Shown: piece after piece, positions 12,226 to 24,300 of the stretch
How positions within the stretch are numbered: position 1 is the first letter of the stretch
How the letters are laid out: every line of letters begins with the position of its first letter
Source of the DNA: Coffea arabica
Lineage: Eukaryota; Streptophyta; Magnoliopsida; Gentianales; Rubiaceae
Direction: 5' to 3'
Length of the DNA: 64,000 nt
Assembly (NCBI RefSeq): GCF_036785885.1
Contig: NC_092320.1
Coordinates: 17,237,557-17,301,556 of the forward strand
Notes under the pieces: model-generated
Told to the model about the DNA's origin: nothing
Databases searched by the model: none
What the model saw: only the letters and a program-made list of their open reading frames with translations
Made by a program: the position numbers and the translations under genes

Positions 12226-12673
12226 TGAATTGAAGTGAGATGGTGTGTTGGTGGGATTGACCCATGTTTATTGGTGATGCAAATGAAAGCAGTGAAATGA
12301 AGTGTTAATGAGACCGACCCATGTTTGTTAGTGATGTAAATGAAATGATCACTAGTGGGACTGACCAACGGCTAGTGGCGAACGAAAAGGAAATGCTCAC
12401 TGGCGGGACTAACCTCAGGCTCCAGTGGCTTTGAAAATGAAATGCTTTGACAATCGGACAGTGGGATTAAACCCGATCCTGCCGTGATGAACTTGATTTG
12501 ATTTTTTGACTTTTTGATTTTTTTGATTTTTTTTTTTTTTTGGTTTTTTTTTTTTGGTTTTTTTTTTGATTTTTTTTGATTTTTTTTTATTTTTGAGAAA
12601 CTTTCCAAAGATAATTTGCCCCAGTATGATGAATTGGTCAGTGGGATTACACCCAAGCCTGCCTTGGTTGCAC

Positions 12674-12877
12674 TGGCGGCACAAATCCAGGCCCAACGAG
12701 ATTTTTAGAATGTTGGCGGCACCAGGTCCAGGCCCAACTTGATTTTGGAAATGTTGGCGGCACAAGATCCAGGCCCAACGAGATTTTTAGAATGTTGGCG
12801 GCACCAAGTCCAGGCCCAACGAGATTTTTAGAATGTTGGCGGCACCAGGTCCAGGCCCAACTTGATTTTGGAAATGT
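12674..12877. repeat. Five-unit, 41-bp tandem repeat
   Basis: TGGCGGCAC followed by CAGGCCCAAC recurs at 12674, 12714, 12755, 12796 and 12837 (spacing 40-41 bp). Two alternating unit tails are present, GAGATTTTTAGAATGT and TTGATTTTGGAAATGT. Non-coding. Confidence 0.88.
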
Positions 12878-14735
12878 TGAGAGAATGGGGGAACAGAATG
12901 ATGCGCAGCGTGCATTGAAGCTTTGCCCACAAGAAATCAAATTTGATTTTTCAAGAAACAAGAAATTGAATTTGATTTTTCCTGATTTTTCTGATTGATT
13001 GATTTTGATTTTGATTTTTGCATTTTTGATTTTTGATTTTTTCTTTTCAGTGTCAAGTCCATTTCCTCCTTCTTCTTGCTTCTCTTTGCAGTATCGGCCT
13101 TCCGCCTCACTGGATGTTTTTCGTCCTTTTGAACCATGATTACCTGTACAAGGGGTTCCTCAAAGTATGACATGCATTCAAATTTCTTATTTGGAAAGAA
13201 CAGCGTGATTGGTCCGAAAAATGTCTTGCTTGACTCTTGGGCGAAAATCTCAAATGTATTGCGGAAAATTTTGCCCCAGTGTAGGCTTATTTTACAAAAT
13301 CCCTCCAATGAAAACTTGCCCCAGTGTGGGCACATTTAATTGCAAAAATCTCTCAAATGAAAATTTGCCCCTGTGTGGGCCCATTTGATTGCAAAAAATT
13401 TGTTCAGATGATTCCCCATTTATTTGAACAAAGAGAAATCGCACCTTCCAAAATTTAGAAAGTAATCATTTGAACGTTGAATGCAGAAATTTCATGATGA
13501 ATTCCTCGAAGTAACACCAAATTCAAGAAAATTTCTTCCTCACTTCTAGCATTGGCGTTTAGGGTAACGGGTCACCACTTCTGATTGGCTCATCTTTCAG
13601 GACCAATCAAGTGACTTTATTATTTTTTTGAAATGGCTAAGGAAATGGGAGGTCAGAATTTGTTTGGCTTTTGTGCCCAAAATTGTAATGCATTCAACAT
13701 CACATCTTAGTGAAAGCAAAGAGTTTGTCACCCTTATTTTTCAAGAAAACTTGGTCAACATACAAGCTTTCTAGGCTTGTAACGTATGGACAGAATTGAT
13801 AGCTAAACATGTGGAAACGGGTTATACCCTTATGATCACAAATGATTTGATGAATTTCTTATGAGTATGATCCTCACTTTGGATTGTCATGAAAGAATAA
13901 GTCAACGATGGACTTTATTAGCTTGTAATGTGGCTTGAAAACGATAGTTTAAGACCTTCAAGGATATTGCACCATAGATTGCTTTTTTCCAAAATTGCCC
14001 ATATTTTGAACTCAAAAGATTTCAGACTTTGTTTGGATTTTCTCATCATTCCCCAGGGACCTCAGTGTCGAATTTTTCTGCATTTTCCTTTCTTGCTTCT
14101 TTTCTTCTTTTTTTTCCTTTTTCTTTTTCGAACTGATGGGTTTTCACATGGTGAGTAGCGTCAATCCCATATCCAGGCAATTCAGAAATACAGCTAAATT
14201 TTCCGGCATCAGAAATTTTCTTGACAAGGCCATTGCAAAGAACAGAAGTCAGGACTTTCGGCTTTTGTAATGGGGTCTGGTAGGGTGTTTAAAAAAGTTA
14301 AGGCTTGAAGGCAGATTTTAAAATGGTTTGAAGAATCTGAGATCGCATTGTTGCCAACCCTATTTTAGGGCTAAACCAGAATTTGCCCCAGTTTATGCTC
14401 AATTGAGGCTCTCTTTCATTTTGTTTTTCCCTCGGCCTTTTGCCATTCCTTTGAAATTTTCAAAAATTTGCCCCAGTTTATTTTGAACTGAGGTTCTCTT
14501 TTCTTTTGCTTTTGATTTTGCGACTTTTCACTTTTTCACTTCTTGAATTTTCCCTTTCTTTTGCAAACTTGCCCCAGTGTGGGGTTTGCGATTCTCAGGG
14601 GTTGCCAAACGAAGTATTTTTATTCTGAAGGCTCAAAAGGGATAACTAGGGATAGAATGCTTGATCGGAAAAGAAGAGGGCCTGACTTTAAATCCGTTCC
14701 TTACAATAACTCTGAAAGGAAACTTTCGTTAATGC

Positions 14736-14771
<36 letters not shown>

Positions 14772-16859
14772 ATGTATCTGAATTACTGACTAAGGAAGAC
14801 CCTTGTTCATCCATATTTGTGAAACATAGAGGGTCCGCCAGACAACTTTTCTTTCTTTTCTTTTCACTCTTCTTTTTCTCACAATTGAAGCTCAGGTAGA
14901 ATCAAATTTCCCCAATTTGCGGTTCCCCCTTTTGAGTTTTAGCATTTTTTTTTTGCTTTTTTTTTTTTTTTTTTTTTTTTGGAAAAATCTCCGATCTCCC
15001 TCCCCAATGTGGGGTGCGATCATAGGTGCTCTCGAAAAGAATCACCAATTTTTAGCTCAAATGAGGATGCAATGGGTAAATTGTGTTTAGATTGTAGAAA
15101 CGATGGCCAAAGTATCATTCTTACACTCCATGACAACCAAAGTAACGAATTGCTCATTGAAAATTCATTCCCCTTCTTGGATATTTGAAAATTTTTCAAT
15201 ATAGGGTAGTGATCATTAGGGCTCTTATTTGAAACGAAATTATTCTTTCAAAGGCTCAAATGGGAGAGCAAAATGATAAAGTGTGTATAAGTAGAGAAAA
15301 GAATGCTCAAAGCATCATTCCAAATTTTCAAAACAAATAAGAATAATGCACATTTTTGCTTTCACTTAGATGTGAATTGAATCTGGTTAAACTAATGGGC
15401 ATTTGCAAGCAAAAAGTTGCTCCAATTTGCAATTTATCAATCAATGTGACTGATTTTATTTTGTGATTGAATGAAATGGGCAAAATATGAATTGTACAGT
15501 GAATTGTACAGTAAAGGAGAAAATGTATCTCATGAGGCCTTTGGAGTGACCATGCACCTTTTTCTGAGCACTTTTATTGTATGGCTCGGATCACCAATCG
15601 AGTGTAAGGATTTTAGGAAGCATACACTTGTGAATTTTCAAGCTGGAGGTTGAAAAAATCTCAATTTAGTTTTATTTTTCAAAATTCATCATGAAATCTC
15701 CAATGAGTAAGAATAAAGAATGAAATGTACATAAGTATATACAAAACAATAATTGTCCAAAAAATTTTATTGCTGAAAAAGTTTGAAACAAAATTCCTCA
15801 TTCAATTATGATACAAATAAGAAAAGAGAAACTTGTAAACGGCTCCACATATACACTTTTCATCTCCTCTTCTTTTGGAACAAAATATACTAACAAATCA
15901 AATAAACAGAATTTCCCTTTGGAAAATAATTACAAATCTCTCAGAGGCTTTAGCGTAGAGCTTCCAGATAAATCATTTATGTTTTCATTGTAGGATCTGC
16001 CCAAAAATCACACAATACTTGCAATTTTGACACCTTATTAGATCGGAAGTGCCATCAGATATAGAAAAATATTTTCTCTTTTATTGAAGTGTTTTTATGA
16101 ATGCAGGGGAGGGGGAAAACAAAAGAAAAATACCCTGAGTTAGTAAACAAGAATATAAAATCGGTATGCATGTCCAATAGGGGGACCCTTTTTGTGCCAA
16201 GGGTAGGCCTAGCATGAAAATGCAATCCGCTAGAGTAGGCACCATACCATACCTGATGAATCCGATCCACTCATTGAGTGAAAAATAATTTTGAAAATTT
16301 TGGTCAATTGGAGTGAGGAGAGACATTTGTCAAAATGAGGTCAACGTCCGAATGGATTGATCACTTTTGATCGATATTTGCAAAAACGCACGGGTTTGAC
16401 CTTGACGAACTTCCTACCGAAGAGACTGGAATTCGTTGACAAAATTTTCTCAGTGAAGCATGGGTAAAAACCCCAACTGATCAAATGGCTGAATGCAATG
16501 GACGATTTTCTCAAAATCGACTAGGTTTTCCATTTTGAAATTCGACATTGAAAACCCTAATTGGGCAAATGGGTTGAATGAAATTAACAATTTATTTAAA
16601 ATCGACCGAATTACCCTAAAAAGGGAAACGGGTCAAATGATTTGAGTGAAATTTAAAAATTTACTTAAAATGACCGAATCATCTAAAAAAGGAATTTGAT
16701 CGAATGAAATTGAGAATTTTATGCAAAATGGACCGGATCGCCCTAAAAGGGTAAACTGGTCAAATGAATCGGACGAAATTGTTGATTTATCGAAAATCGA
16801 CAAAATTGCCCTAACTAATCAAATGAATTGAATGAAATCGGTGATTTATTCAAAAATCG

Positions 16860-17190
16860 ACTAGATTGCCCTAAAAATGGGTGAATTAGCCAAATGAAAT
16901 GAAGATTTATTCAAAAATCGACCGGATGACCCTAAAAAGGGTAGATTGGTCAAATTAATTGACGATTTATTCAAAATCGACCGGGTGACCCTAAAAAGGG
17001 TAAATTGGTCAAATGACCCTAAAAAGGGTAAATTGGTCAAATGAATTGACGATTTATTCAAAATCGACCGGGTGACCCTAAAAAGGGTAAATTGATCAAA
17101 TGATCCTAAAAAGGGTAAATTGGTCAAATGAATTGACGATTTATTCAAAATCGACCGGGTGACCCTAAAAGGGTAAATTGATCAAATGAT
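16860..17190. repeat. Higher-order tandem repeat spaced 60, 87 and 87 bp
   Basis: ACCGGATGACCC or ACCGGGTGACCC starts near 16920, 16980, 17067 and 17154. The longer 87-bp units contain an extra inner copy of GACCCTAAAAAGGGTAAATT, so a 27-bp unit has duplicated inside a 60-bp unit. More diverged copies extend left to about 16480. CCCTAAAAAGGG is nearly palindromic. Confidence 0.85.
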
Positions 17191-18679
17191 GGTTTATTCA
17201 AAATTGATTATGAATTGACAAAATGGATCGATTGAATCGGCCGGCCATTGATGGTTTCAAAAAAAAAAAATTAGTCTATGAGCCTTCTAAAATCACGATT
17301 TTGGCCTCAATTTATTTATCGTCTCAATAGGAGGAATCATTTGTGAATTTCTTCAAATTAATGTCCTTCACGCAAGGGATTTTTACCAATTTTTGATAAA
17401 ATGGCCAAAAAGTGATTATTAGATGCTCATATTCCCAAAGATTACTCTATGAAAATGATCGGATCCTACCTTACCTTGTGCACTACCCCTTTGGATGGTA
17501 CAAAATGTAAACGTGCAAGTCTCGTTGGATTAAGTATCCGAGACACAAGGTGGCTTATTCCTAACACGGGATCCCCTAAGTGGCATTCCCTTTCTAGGGT
17601 TTATGCATGATGCCAGTTATTAAAGCGATGAAATGTGCAATTCGAAATGAAACGTGACCTAAGGAACCCTTTATTTGCCAGGGTAGGCCTAAAATGCTAT
17701 GCAATTACCAAAATCTATGAATGCAATATACCAAAATCTTTAAACGTGCAATAATCTATCTACGAGGGTAGGTTCTAAAAGAAGGTCATGCCAGACCTCT
17801 TATTTGATAGGGTTTGTGAATGCAATGGGGACATAAAACCAAGAAAAGTTAGTTCAGCCAGATAAATACACATAACACATTGTAGCAACGAAATCATTAC
17901 AAAGAAATAAAGCAATAAAAGGGAGAAAGGGGTTGGACCCCTCCCCTCGTGAATAGTGTGCTTAGCTCAGGATAAGGCCGACTCTACCCTAGGCAATTCT
18001 AATATGGATGCATGAGACTGGGGTTCGCTAATGCATCTAAACTCGATAAGCTCAGGTCCCCGAGCCTTCAGACTTAGAAACCAAGGGTCATCAATCCCAA
18101 GGTTCTTTGTCGGTGGCTCGAGCGATTCCCCAAACACCGCTACGCACACATCGTGTCACGGCTACGTGTTTGAGTGAATCTATCAAAATCCTCAACCTTC
18201 GACTAAAAGCTAAAGGCTATCAACCCATAGCTTAAAGCGGAAGATTGAGTGACTCATTGGAACATGCTACACACACATCGTGTCGTGATCACATGGCCAA
18301 GTGAGTCACCTAATCCTAATAGGGTGGAGTGGCGTGACAAGCCACTAAAGAAAAATAAAAGGGATAAAAGAAGTAAAGCGTATGCTCGTATGCTAGTGCT
18401 CGTTTGGAGGGGAAGGGTCAAGAACCAACGCGAGGCTCTAGGGTGACCCATACCTCCCAAAATGCAATGTAAGCGCGAGATAACAAGTAAACATTCATTC
18501 AAACATACATTCATGAGTCGAGGGATTAGCTGGACACGCGTGAAATGCAAAATCCTAAAAAAGGAAAAAATGCAACCCTAAAACACCCAAATGTGATATA
18601 TGAAAAGGTTAAAAGAAGAAAAAGGTTGATTAAATCAAATTTGCTCGGACTCTCGAAAGTCCCCAGTGGAGTCGCCAAC

Positions 18680-21600
18680 TGTCGCGCCCCATTTTTTGAT
18701 GAAATAAATAAATAAATGGTTTGAGAAAGATGTATTTTGTGTGATTGAAAAATGAATCGTGATTTAAAAGAAAATGGGTCTAAATGGGACTTTTGAAAAT
18801 GCGACGATTTGACCCAAGAAAAATAGTTCAAAAAGGGCTTTTTATATGAAAATGGAGTCGCCACTTGGTATAGAGTTAGGGTGTACCAAGTCACCCAAAA
18901 AGTGAATTTTTTAAGGAAAAAAAAAGTAAGAAACCCTTTTGAACGACTCCTAGTCCACGCAAACAAAGAAAAAGATTCGGGAGTCACATTTGACGAAGGG
19001 GAAGGCAAGGATAAAAATCCAAGGCACCCCTTCGACCTAGCCAAGGCTAGTTGCGTTGATTTAATCAAAGATTTTCTTGTTTTAACCAAAGAATTTATTA
19101 CATTTGGATGCGCTACATGAATGCAAACCCTAGACCTAGGGGTATTGGGAGAAATTTCTCTTCAAAGGTTGAGTGGTGCCAATCACATTACTTGTGAAGC
19201 CCAATAACGATCCTTTGAAGGGGTCACGAATAATGCGAGTGGGATGCAAATGAATGGAATGCATGTATGCAATGTGAGGACATGAGTTTGAAAAAAAGTA
19301 ATAAAAGGCAATAATATGTAAGTGAAAATGTGCACGTGAGTGGGCAAGGTGCGGTGTGTGAAATGATAATATGAAGTACATGTGTGCAAGTGACGATAAA
19401 AATGTTCGTGTGCAAATGGAGGGATAAAAAGGTGTACGTGTGCAAATGAAGGGATAAAAGGTGTACGTGTGCAAATGGAGGGATAAAAGGTGTACGTGTG
19501 CAAATGGGAGGAAAAAATGAAAGCGTAATGATAGAGTGGATGCATGAACCTAGGGAATTCATGCATAATGGGTACGGGGAGACCTAAATCGTGACTCAAT
19601 TTGCCCTTTGATAGAGAGAATACAAGCGTGCTAAGGCTTAGAAAAAGCCACACTCGTCTATATCCCATATTTAAGGGGACACTCAAGCAAAATGAACCCT
19701 ATAGCTAGTATGGGATGCAAAACCTAAAGTGAGGGGAAAGGGATTCGAGGAACATGCCCAATGATAAAACTAAAGAAAGTTGTATGATATGTGGTGAACA
19801 AGCCAATGACGCACTAATGAAAAGAAAGGAAAAAGCCTATTGGGTCTAGCGTTGGACTAGCCCTTTCTATGGATTTCTACTAGCATTGGACTAGTGGAAA
19901 CGGAACAATGAACCACAACTAGCGTTGGACTAGTGTGGTGACGAGAAAGGGGGCCACAACTAGCATTGGACTAGTGTGGTGACGTCCATTCATCCATCAC
20001 ATTCATTCATGACTATAAAAAGCGAGTAGACATGCGAGTCACTTATAAACACGTAGCACATAACACTTAGCATGCTTGACTAGATGCAAGGACCTAATAA
20101 AGCGATTAAACACGTAGCAGCGAAAGCAAGCAATGAACTTATTACATTTGCTAACTAAAACAAAGGGGGGAAAGGGAAAATGGACAAGAAAGCTCACCCT
20201 ATCTATTACAAGCCAAGAGGTGTACACATACCTCATTTAAAAGAATAATTTAATAAAAACAAGAATGAATGAAATAATGGAACTAAAGAATGGTAATGAA
20301 AGCAAATTAGGCATGCGATTCACACTTAGCACATTGGATCACATAGGAGAGGCAAAAGGGATAAAAGAATTTATACCTCCCTTGAAATGAAGCTCTAATG
20401 GAGTGAAATCAACTTATTTACCTCCAAAATAATAAAGGAGTCAAGGTGCCAATTTATTTGACGAATAACCACAAAGGATAAAAATAAACATGAATTTGAA
20501 TCAATTAAATCATGTCAACAACCCACATTTAAGAAGTCAAGAAAAGAAAGGACTTGATTGCAAAGATTGGCAAAATTTTGGGGCCAAAATTAAAGAAAAA
20601 TAAAGTTCAGGGACTCATTTGCAATTAAACCAGGGACTGAATTGAAAGCAGTTGAAAATATCCAGGGGCACAGTACAATTAAAGGAAAGTACAGGGACTG
20701 ATCTGCGAATTCATTTCTCTGGCTTCTTAATGGATTAAACCACTGGGCTATTTTATTTATTTGTTTGGGCCAAGATCATTCGGCCCAATCGGAAGTCCAA
20801 GGAAAACAATCTGGTTAGCCCATCATTTTCACTAATCTAGCTCATACAAAATTAAGGGCCTCAAGTTTCCAAGCCCAAATCATAGACCCAGAAGAAGCAA
20901 ACCAAAATCCATTAGCCCAACCCAACTAAGTATTATTACCCAAAACCCTAACCATAACTAAACCCAACAAGATTAGTAAATTAACTAAAATTATTAAGCC
21001 ACAATTATGATCTAAATCCCCGAATTAATTTATCCCACAAAGTCACATAAAATAGGCAAGCATGGGATTAAGCTTAAGGGGGTGAGATTAATTCAACCTT
21101 TCCAATTTTTTGGGTCACATCAGAACAGCGGGGTGACTTGAGGGGTTCCAATGCAATAACAACAGGGACCTGATTGAAAGAATTATAGCAGTTTGGGGGC
21201 GAAATTAAAGAAAAGCAAAGTCCAGGGGTCAAATTGAAAATTCATAAATATTTTCCCTACCCAGTTCGTCTTCCTCGCATATCAATACAAGCCAAACATC
21301 GTTCAAAAGGAAATTTCAGCTGGGGATTTTCTCAAACAGGTTGGGGGCATTCGAATTTCATCAATTTTTGCTCAAATTAGAGTTAATCAACCCCAAAGTT
21401 GTTCAACAAACAAGAGATTTCAGTCCAATTTAATATATAAGGCACATATAATCTAAAATTATGAACAAACAACATGAAAATTGTACTGAACAAATGCATG
21501 GCAAATGTGCTCCGAACATCGCAAAAATGCAACAACGAAAAGTGGAAAAAATCAACTTCAAGAAATCATCACTTCTCTTTCTGGCTAGCAAACGCACGGA

Positions 21601-23218
21601 TTCTGGCCAGCTTTGAACCGGCCAGATTCTCCTTTGAATTGCATACAGAAAATACACGCGACTCTTTCTTTTGGTTTAAAAATTTCATTCAGACATTGTA
21701 CCAAACATCTAACGGTCATTAAAACATTCCGCCAATCTTTGTCTAATTGAGAGTATAACCGGCCCCAAGATCATCAGCAAAACCAATCAAATCCCAGTCC
21801 AATTAGCATATAAGCATATGTATTCAGAAATTTAAGCTATTTAACAGGGAAATTGCACTAAATAATGCCACGGCAAACTCATTTCAGAGGCTTGAGAAGA
21901 ACTGAAATTCGAAGAGAAAACTTACAGGGGCTCTTGCTTGGGAGATTCTGCGGGCAATAACGGTGGAATCGGTGAGGTAGTGATGGTTTGGTGAGTTGGA
22001 AGTCTCCGCTGCTGTCGCCGCTCAAGTCATCCATGGAAGAGGAGCAGGTGGAGAAGAAATTGATGAAAGGCTCTGGCCATGAAACTGGCGCTTGAAGCCG
22101 TTTTGTTGAGCTCAAGCAGTTTCACTGGAGTCGTTGTGCCCTCTTTCCCCTCTTCTCTTTTCTTTTCTTCCCGTTTTCAAACCGTCGCCGCCTGGTTCCT
22201 CCGCCGTGAGCCTTTTCTCTTCTTCTTCCTTTTTCTGTTACCTTTTATTTCTTTTGGCTCCCCGTCTATCTTACTCTGGCCGAATATCTCCTCCGTGGTT
22301 TCTTATTGGCCAAAGACCTCCGCCGATGTCCCCCTCTGTTTTTCTCTTGCTCTGTTTAGCTCCTATCCCCAAACCCAGATGCTGCTCTCTCCTCCTTTTT
22401 CTCTGTTTTTCTTTTTTTTTCTTCCCCCTGTCCCCCAACTTCCGAAGCCCTCTCTTGTGTTTTCTTCTTTTTTTTTTCCGTCCCCTTTTCTCTGCCGACC
22501 AAGCTTCCCCCCGGTCTCTGTTTTCTTGCTCTCTATTTTTCTTTCTGCTCAACCCCCAAAATTTCTCCCCCGTCGTTTTTTTTTCTTTCTTTTTTTTTTT
22601 TTTTTGCCTGCTATCAGTTTTTGTCGATGCCTTTCTCTCTCTCTTTACCCTCAGTTTCCTTTTTTCTCTGCTTTTTTCTCTGATTCCAGCCGAAGCTCTC
22701 CCTTTACTCTGTTCCAGCTCAAAACTCTTCGTCCCCAGATGAAGTTTTTTTTCCAATTGCCTTGTCCGCCGCCCCTATTCTCGTTTTTTCTTTTTCTTTT
22801 TTTGCCGCCTGAAGCCTCTCCTATGTTTTTCATTCTTTCTGTTGCCTCTGTCTTTTTTCCTTCTTTCTTTGCTTTTTTTTTTCAAAAATTCCTTAAAACT
22901 TACCAAGTGTCCCTCACCCCTTGCCACCTTGGTGATGTGTTGTAAAAAAACAAGAAGGGACACTTGTCCCACATGCAAATTTCCACTTGTCATTTTCACC
23001 TTTTTCTTTTTCCTTTTCTCTTTTTCTTTTGTTTTTCCTGAAATTTAATGTAAAGCCAAAAATAAACTAGAACAAAAATAAAATAAATAACAATAATAAA
23101 AATAAATAATAAAATAATAAAATAATAATAAATGAAAACCCTAAAATTGAAATAAATAAAACTAAGATTAAATTAATTAAACAAATAAAGTTAAAAAATC
23201 AAAAATTTGGTGTCTACA
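18680..23218 (-). repeat. Right (5') LTR of the giant element, 4539 bp
   Basis: It has the same termini as the left LTR. It carries four ACTAG-bounded repeats near 19850-19985, against three in the other LTR, and a pyrimidine-rich stretch at 22130-22870 that produces a spurious 288-codon plus-strand frame. The part nearest 23218 is AT-rich and barely alignable with the corresponding part near 11321, in contrast to the near identity at the opposite end. Confidence 0.9.
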
Positions 23219-23223
23219 GTTGA

Positions 23224-23252
23224 AATACAACTAATTTGTGACAGAGGCAGTA
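23224..23252. mobile_element. Right end of the split Stowaway-like MITE
   Basis: This is the short right arm of the MITE described at 6131-6355. It ends TGACAGAGGCAGTA, close to an inverted Stowaway terminus. Confidence 0.5.
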
Positions 23253-23269
23253 ACTCTTAGTTTTTTTCC

Positions 23270-23495
23270 TTTTTATCTCAAAATGAAACTATAAGTTCAA
23301 TGTTAATATGTTTTTTCTTTTTTTTTTTCATTTCAAAACAAACCTAAAAGATCACTCTTAAATTTTACTCTTTTATCATCCCAAAACAAAACTTTATGGT
23401 CACTCTTAACTTTTTCTCTTTTATCATCTCAAAACAAAACTTTGTGATCACTCTTAATTTTTTTCTCCTTTTCATCTCAAAACAAAACTTTGGGT
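23270..23495. repeat. Degenerate tandem repeat, about 48-bp period
   Basis: Variants of CATCTCAAAACAAAACTTTG preceded by T-rich runs recur about five times, the last three starting near 23381, 23429 and 23477. It lies upstream of the copy A kinase and has no coding signal. The stretch from here to 24200 is AT-rich spacer. Confidence 0.65.
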
Positions 23496-24212
23496 AAGTT
23501 TTCAATTAATTTTCTTTCCTAATTTGAGTGGCGTGGTTTTGGTCATCATTGGTGCATTACATCATAAATATAATTTGATAATTTCATACAATTTGCCCTT
23601 GAATTAGTTATTCATACCACAAACCACCACATATACACTCGTATGTATTCATTCCAAATGTGTTAGTTTTACAATTCTTAGGATATAATTCCTAGGTATG
23701 TTTTGATCCACAATATTATTAAAAGTCTTTCAACATACTAGATGCAGTCCAGTTAAAGAAACACTTAAGAACTAATTTAAATAAAAGTTAAACTATACAA
23801 GAGTATTTTGTTTAATAGGTTTGGCCAACGAGTGTCCTAGAGCACGTGCTATTAGTTAATAGAGTGTCAGCTGTTAATATGTTAGCAAAAGTGTAATTAG
23901 TTCGGAAGAGTGATGTGTGTATTCATACTGTAAATTAGGTGCGATTTTAGTGTTTTCATGAGTTTCAGCACTCGGTAATCCTTGAGAGTGGAACTCCCTT
24001 TAAATTATCGAAAGGAAAAGGAAAAGGAAAAAACAAAGCAGGGAAAGAAACAAAAAAGTCTTCAACGTGTTTAAGCACCGCAGAAAAGTCTTCTAAGAAA
24101 ATTTGCACAACAATTGCGGTGAACTTGACGCTCAAATGTGAAATCAAATCAAGGCTGGAAAGAACACATTACAAGTCTTCCCTGGCCCCCTAAGACGCAG
24201 ATTGGAAAGACC

Positions 24213-24218
24213 TTGACT
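24213..24218 (+). promoter_or_regulatory. Candidate W-box (TTGACT) upstream of kinase copy A
   Basis: TTGACT lies 83 bp before the start codon, in a block that begins GCAGATTGGAAAGA and is also present upstream of copy D with its own TTGACT (40755-40760). W-boxes bind WRKY factors and are common in receptor-kinase promoters. Conservation between the paralogues is seen; function is inferred. Confidence 0.35.
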
Positions 24219-24300
24219 TAGACTTTAAAAGCAGAGCTTTAAAATTCATGCTACCTCAGAGTACTTATCAGGAGGCCTAAATTTCATATATCTAACATCG

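Larger units (their letters stand above)
11322..18679 (-). other. Non-coding interior of the giant LTR element
   Basis: This 7.36-kb stretch lies between the polypurine tract (left) and the primer-binding site (right). It holds three separate tandem arrays (11495-12225, 12674-12877, about 16860-17190), long T runs near 12525-12595, 14740-14770 and 14945-14980, and recurring TTGCCCCAGT phrases at 12600-14600. None of the open frames has retrotransposon protein motifs. Near 18120-18310 a phrase with CACACATCGTGTC occurs twice in diverged form. Confidence 0.8.
6356..23218 (-). mobile_element. Giant non-autonomous LTR retrotransposon (Tat/Ogre-like, LARD-type), 16.9 kb
   Basis: The order is LTR 6356-11321, interior 11322-18679, LTR 18680-23218, flanked by GTTGA on both sides. 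On the minus strand the 5' LTR is the right-hand one. Two bases after it lies a primer-binding-site-like sequence, TGGCGACTCCACTGGGGAC (18659-18677). A polypurine tract, CAAAGAGGGGCAAAC (11322-11336), lies just before the left LTR. These signals, the very long LTRs, and tandem repeats between the interior and the 3' LTR resemble the Tat/Ogre branch of Ty3/gypsy. The 7.36-kb interior has no gag, protease, reverse transcriptase or integrase reading frame, so mobilisation would need enzymes supplied elsewhere. The lineage is an inference from structure only. Confidence 0.9.

Noticed and set aside
11948..12265. 105-codon minus ORF with GQSRLNS repeats
   Set aside because: It is a translation of the 27-copy tandem array, and the unit length varies between 26 and 28 bases, so no frame is preserved along the array.
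12415..12961. Minus ORFs with VGPG and KKK-rich sequence
   Set aside because: They come from the 41-bp repeat and long T runs in the interior of the giant element.
22079..22945. 288-codon plus-strand ORF (and 202/161-codon shadows)
   Set aside because: It lies in a pyrimidine-rich stretch of the right LTR, is Phe/Ser/Pro/Leu low-complexity, and has no counterpart of similar length in the other LTR.
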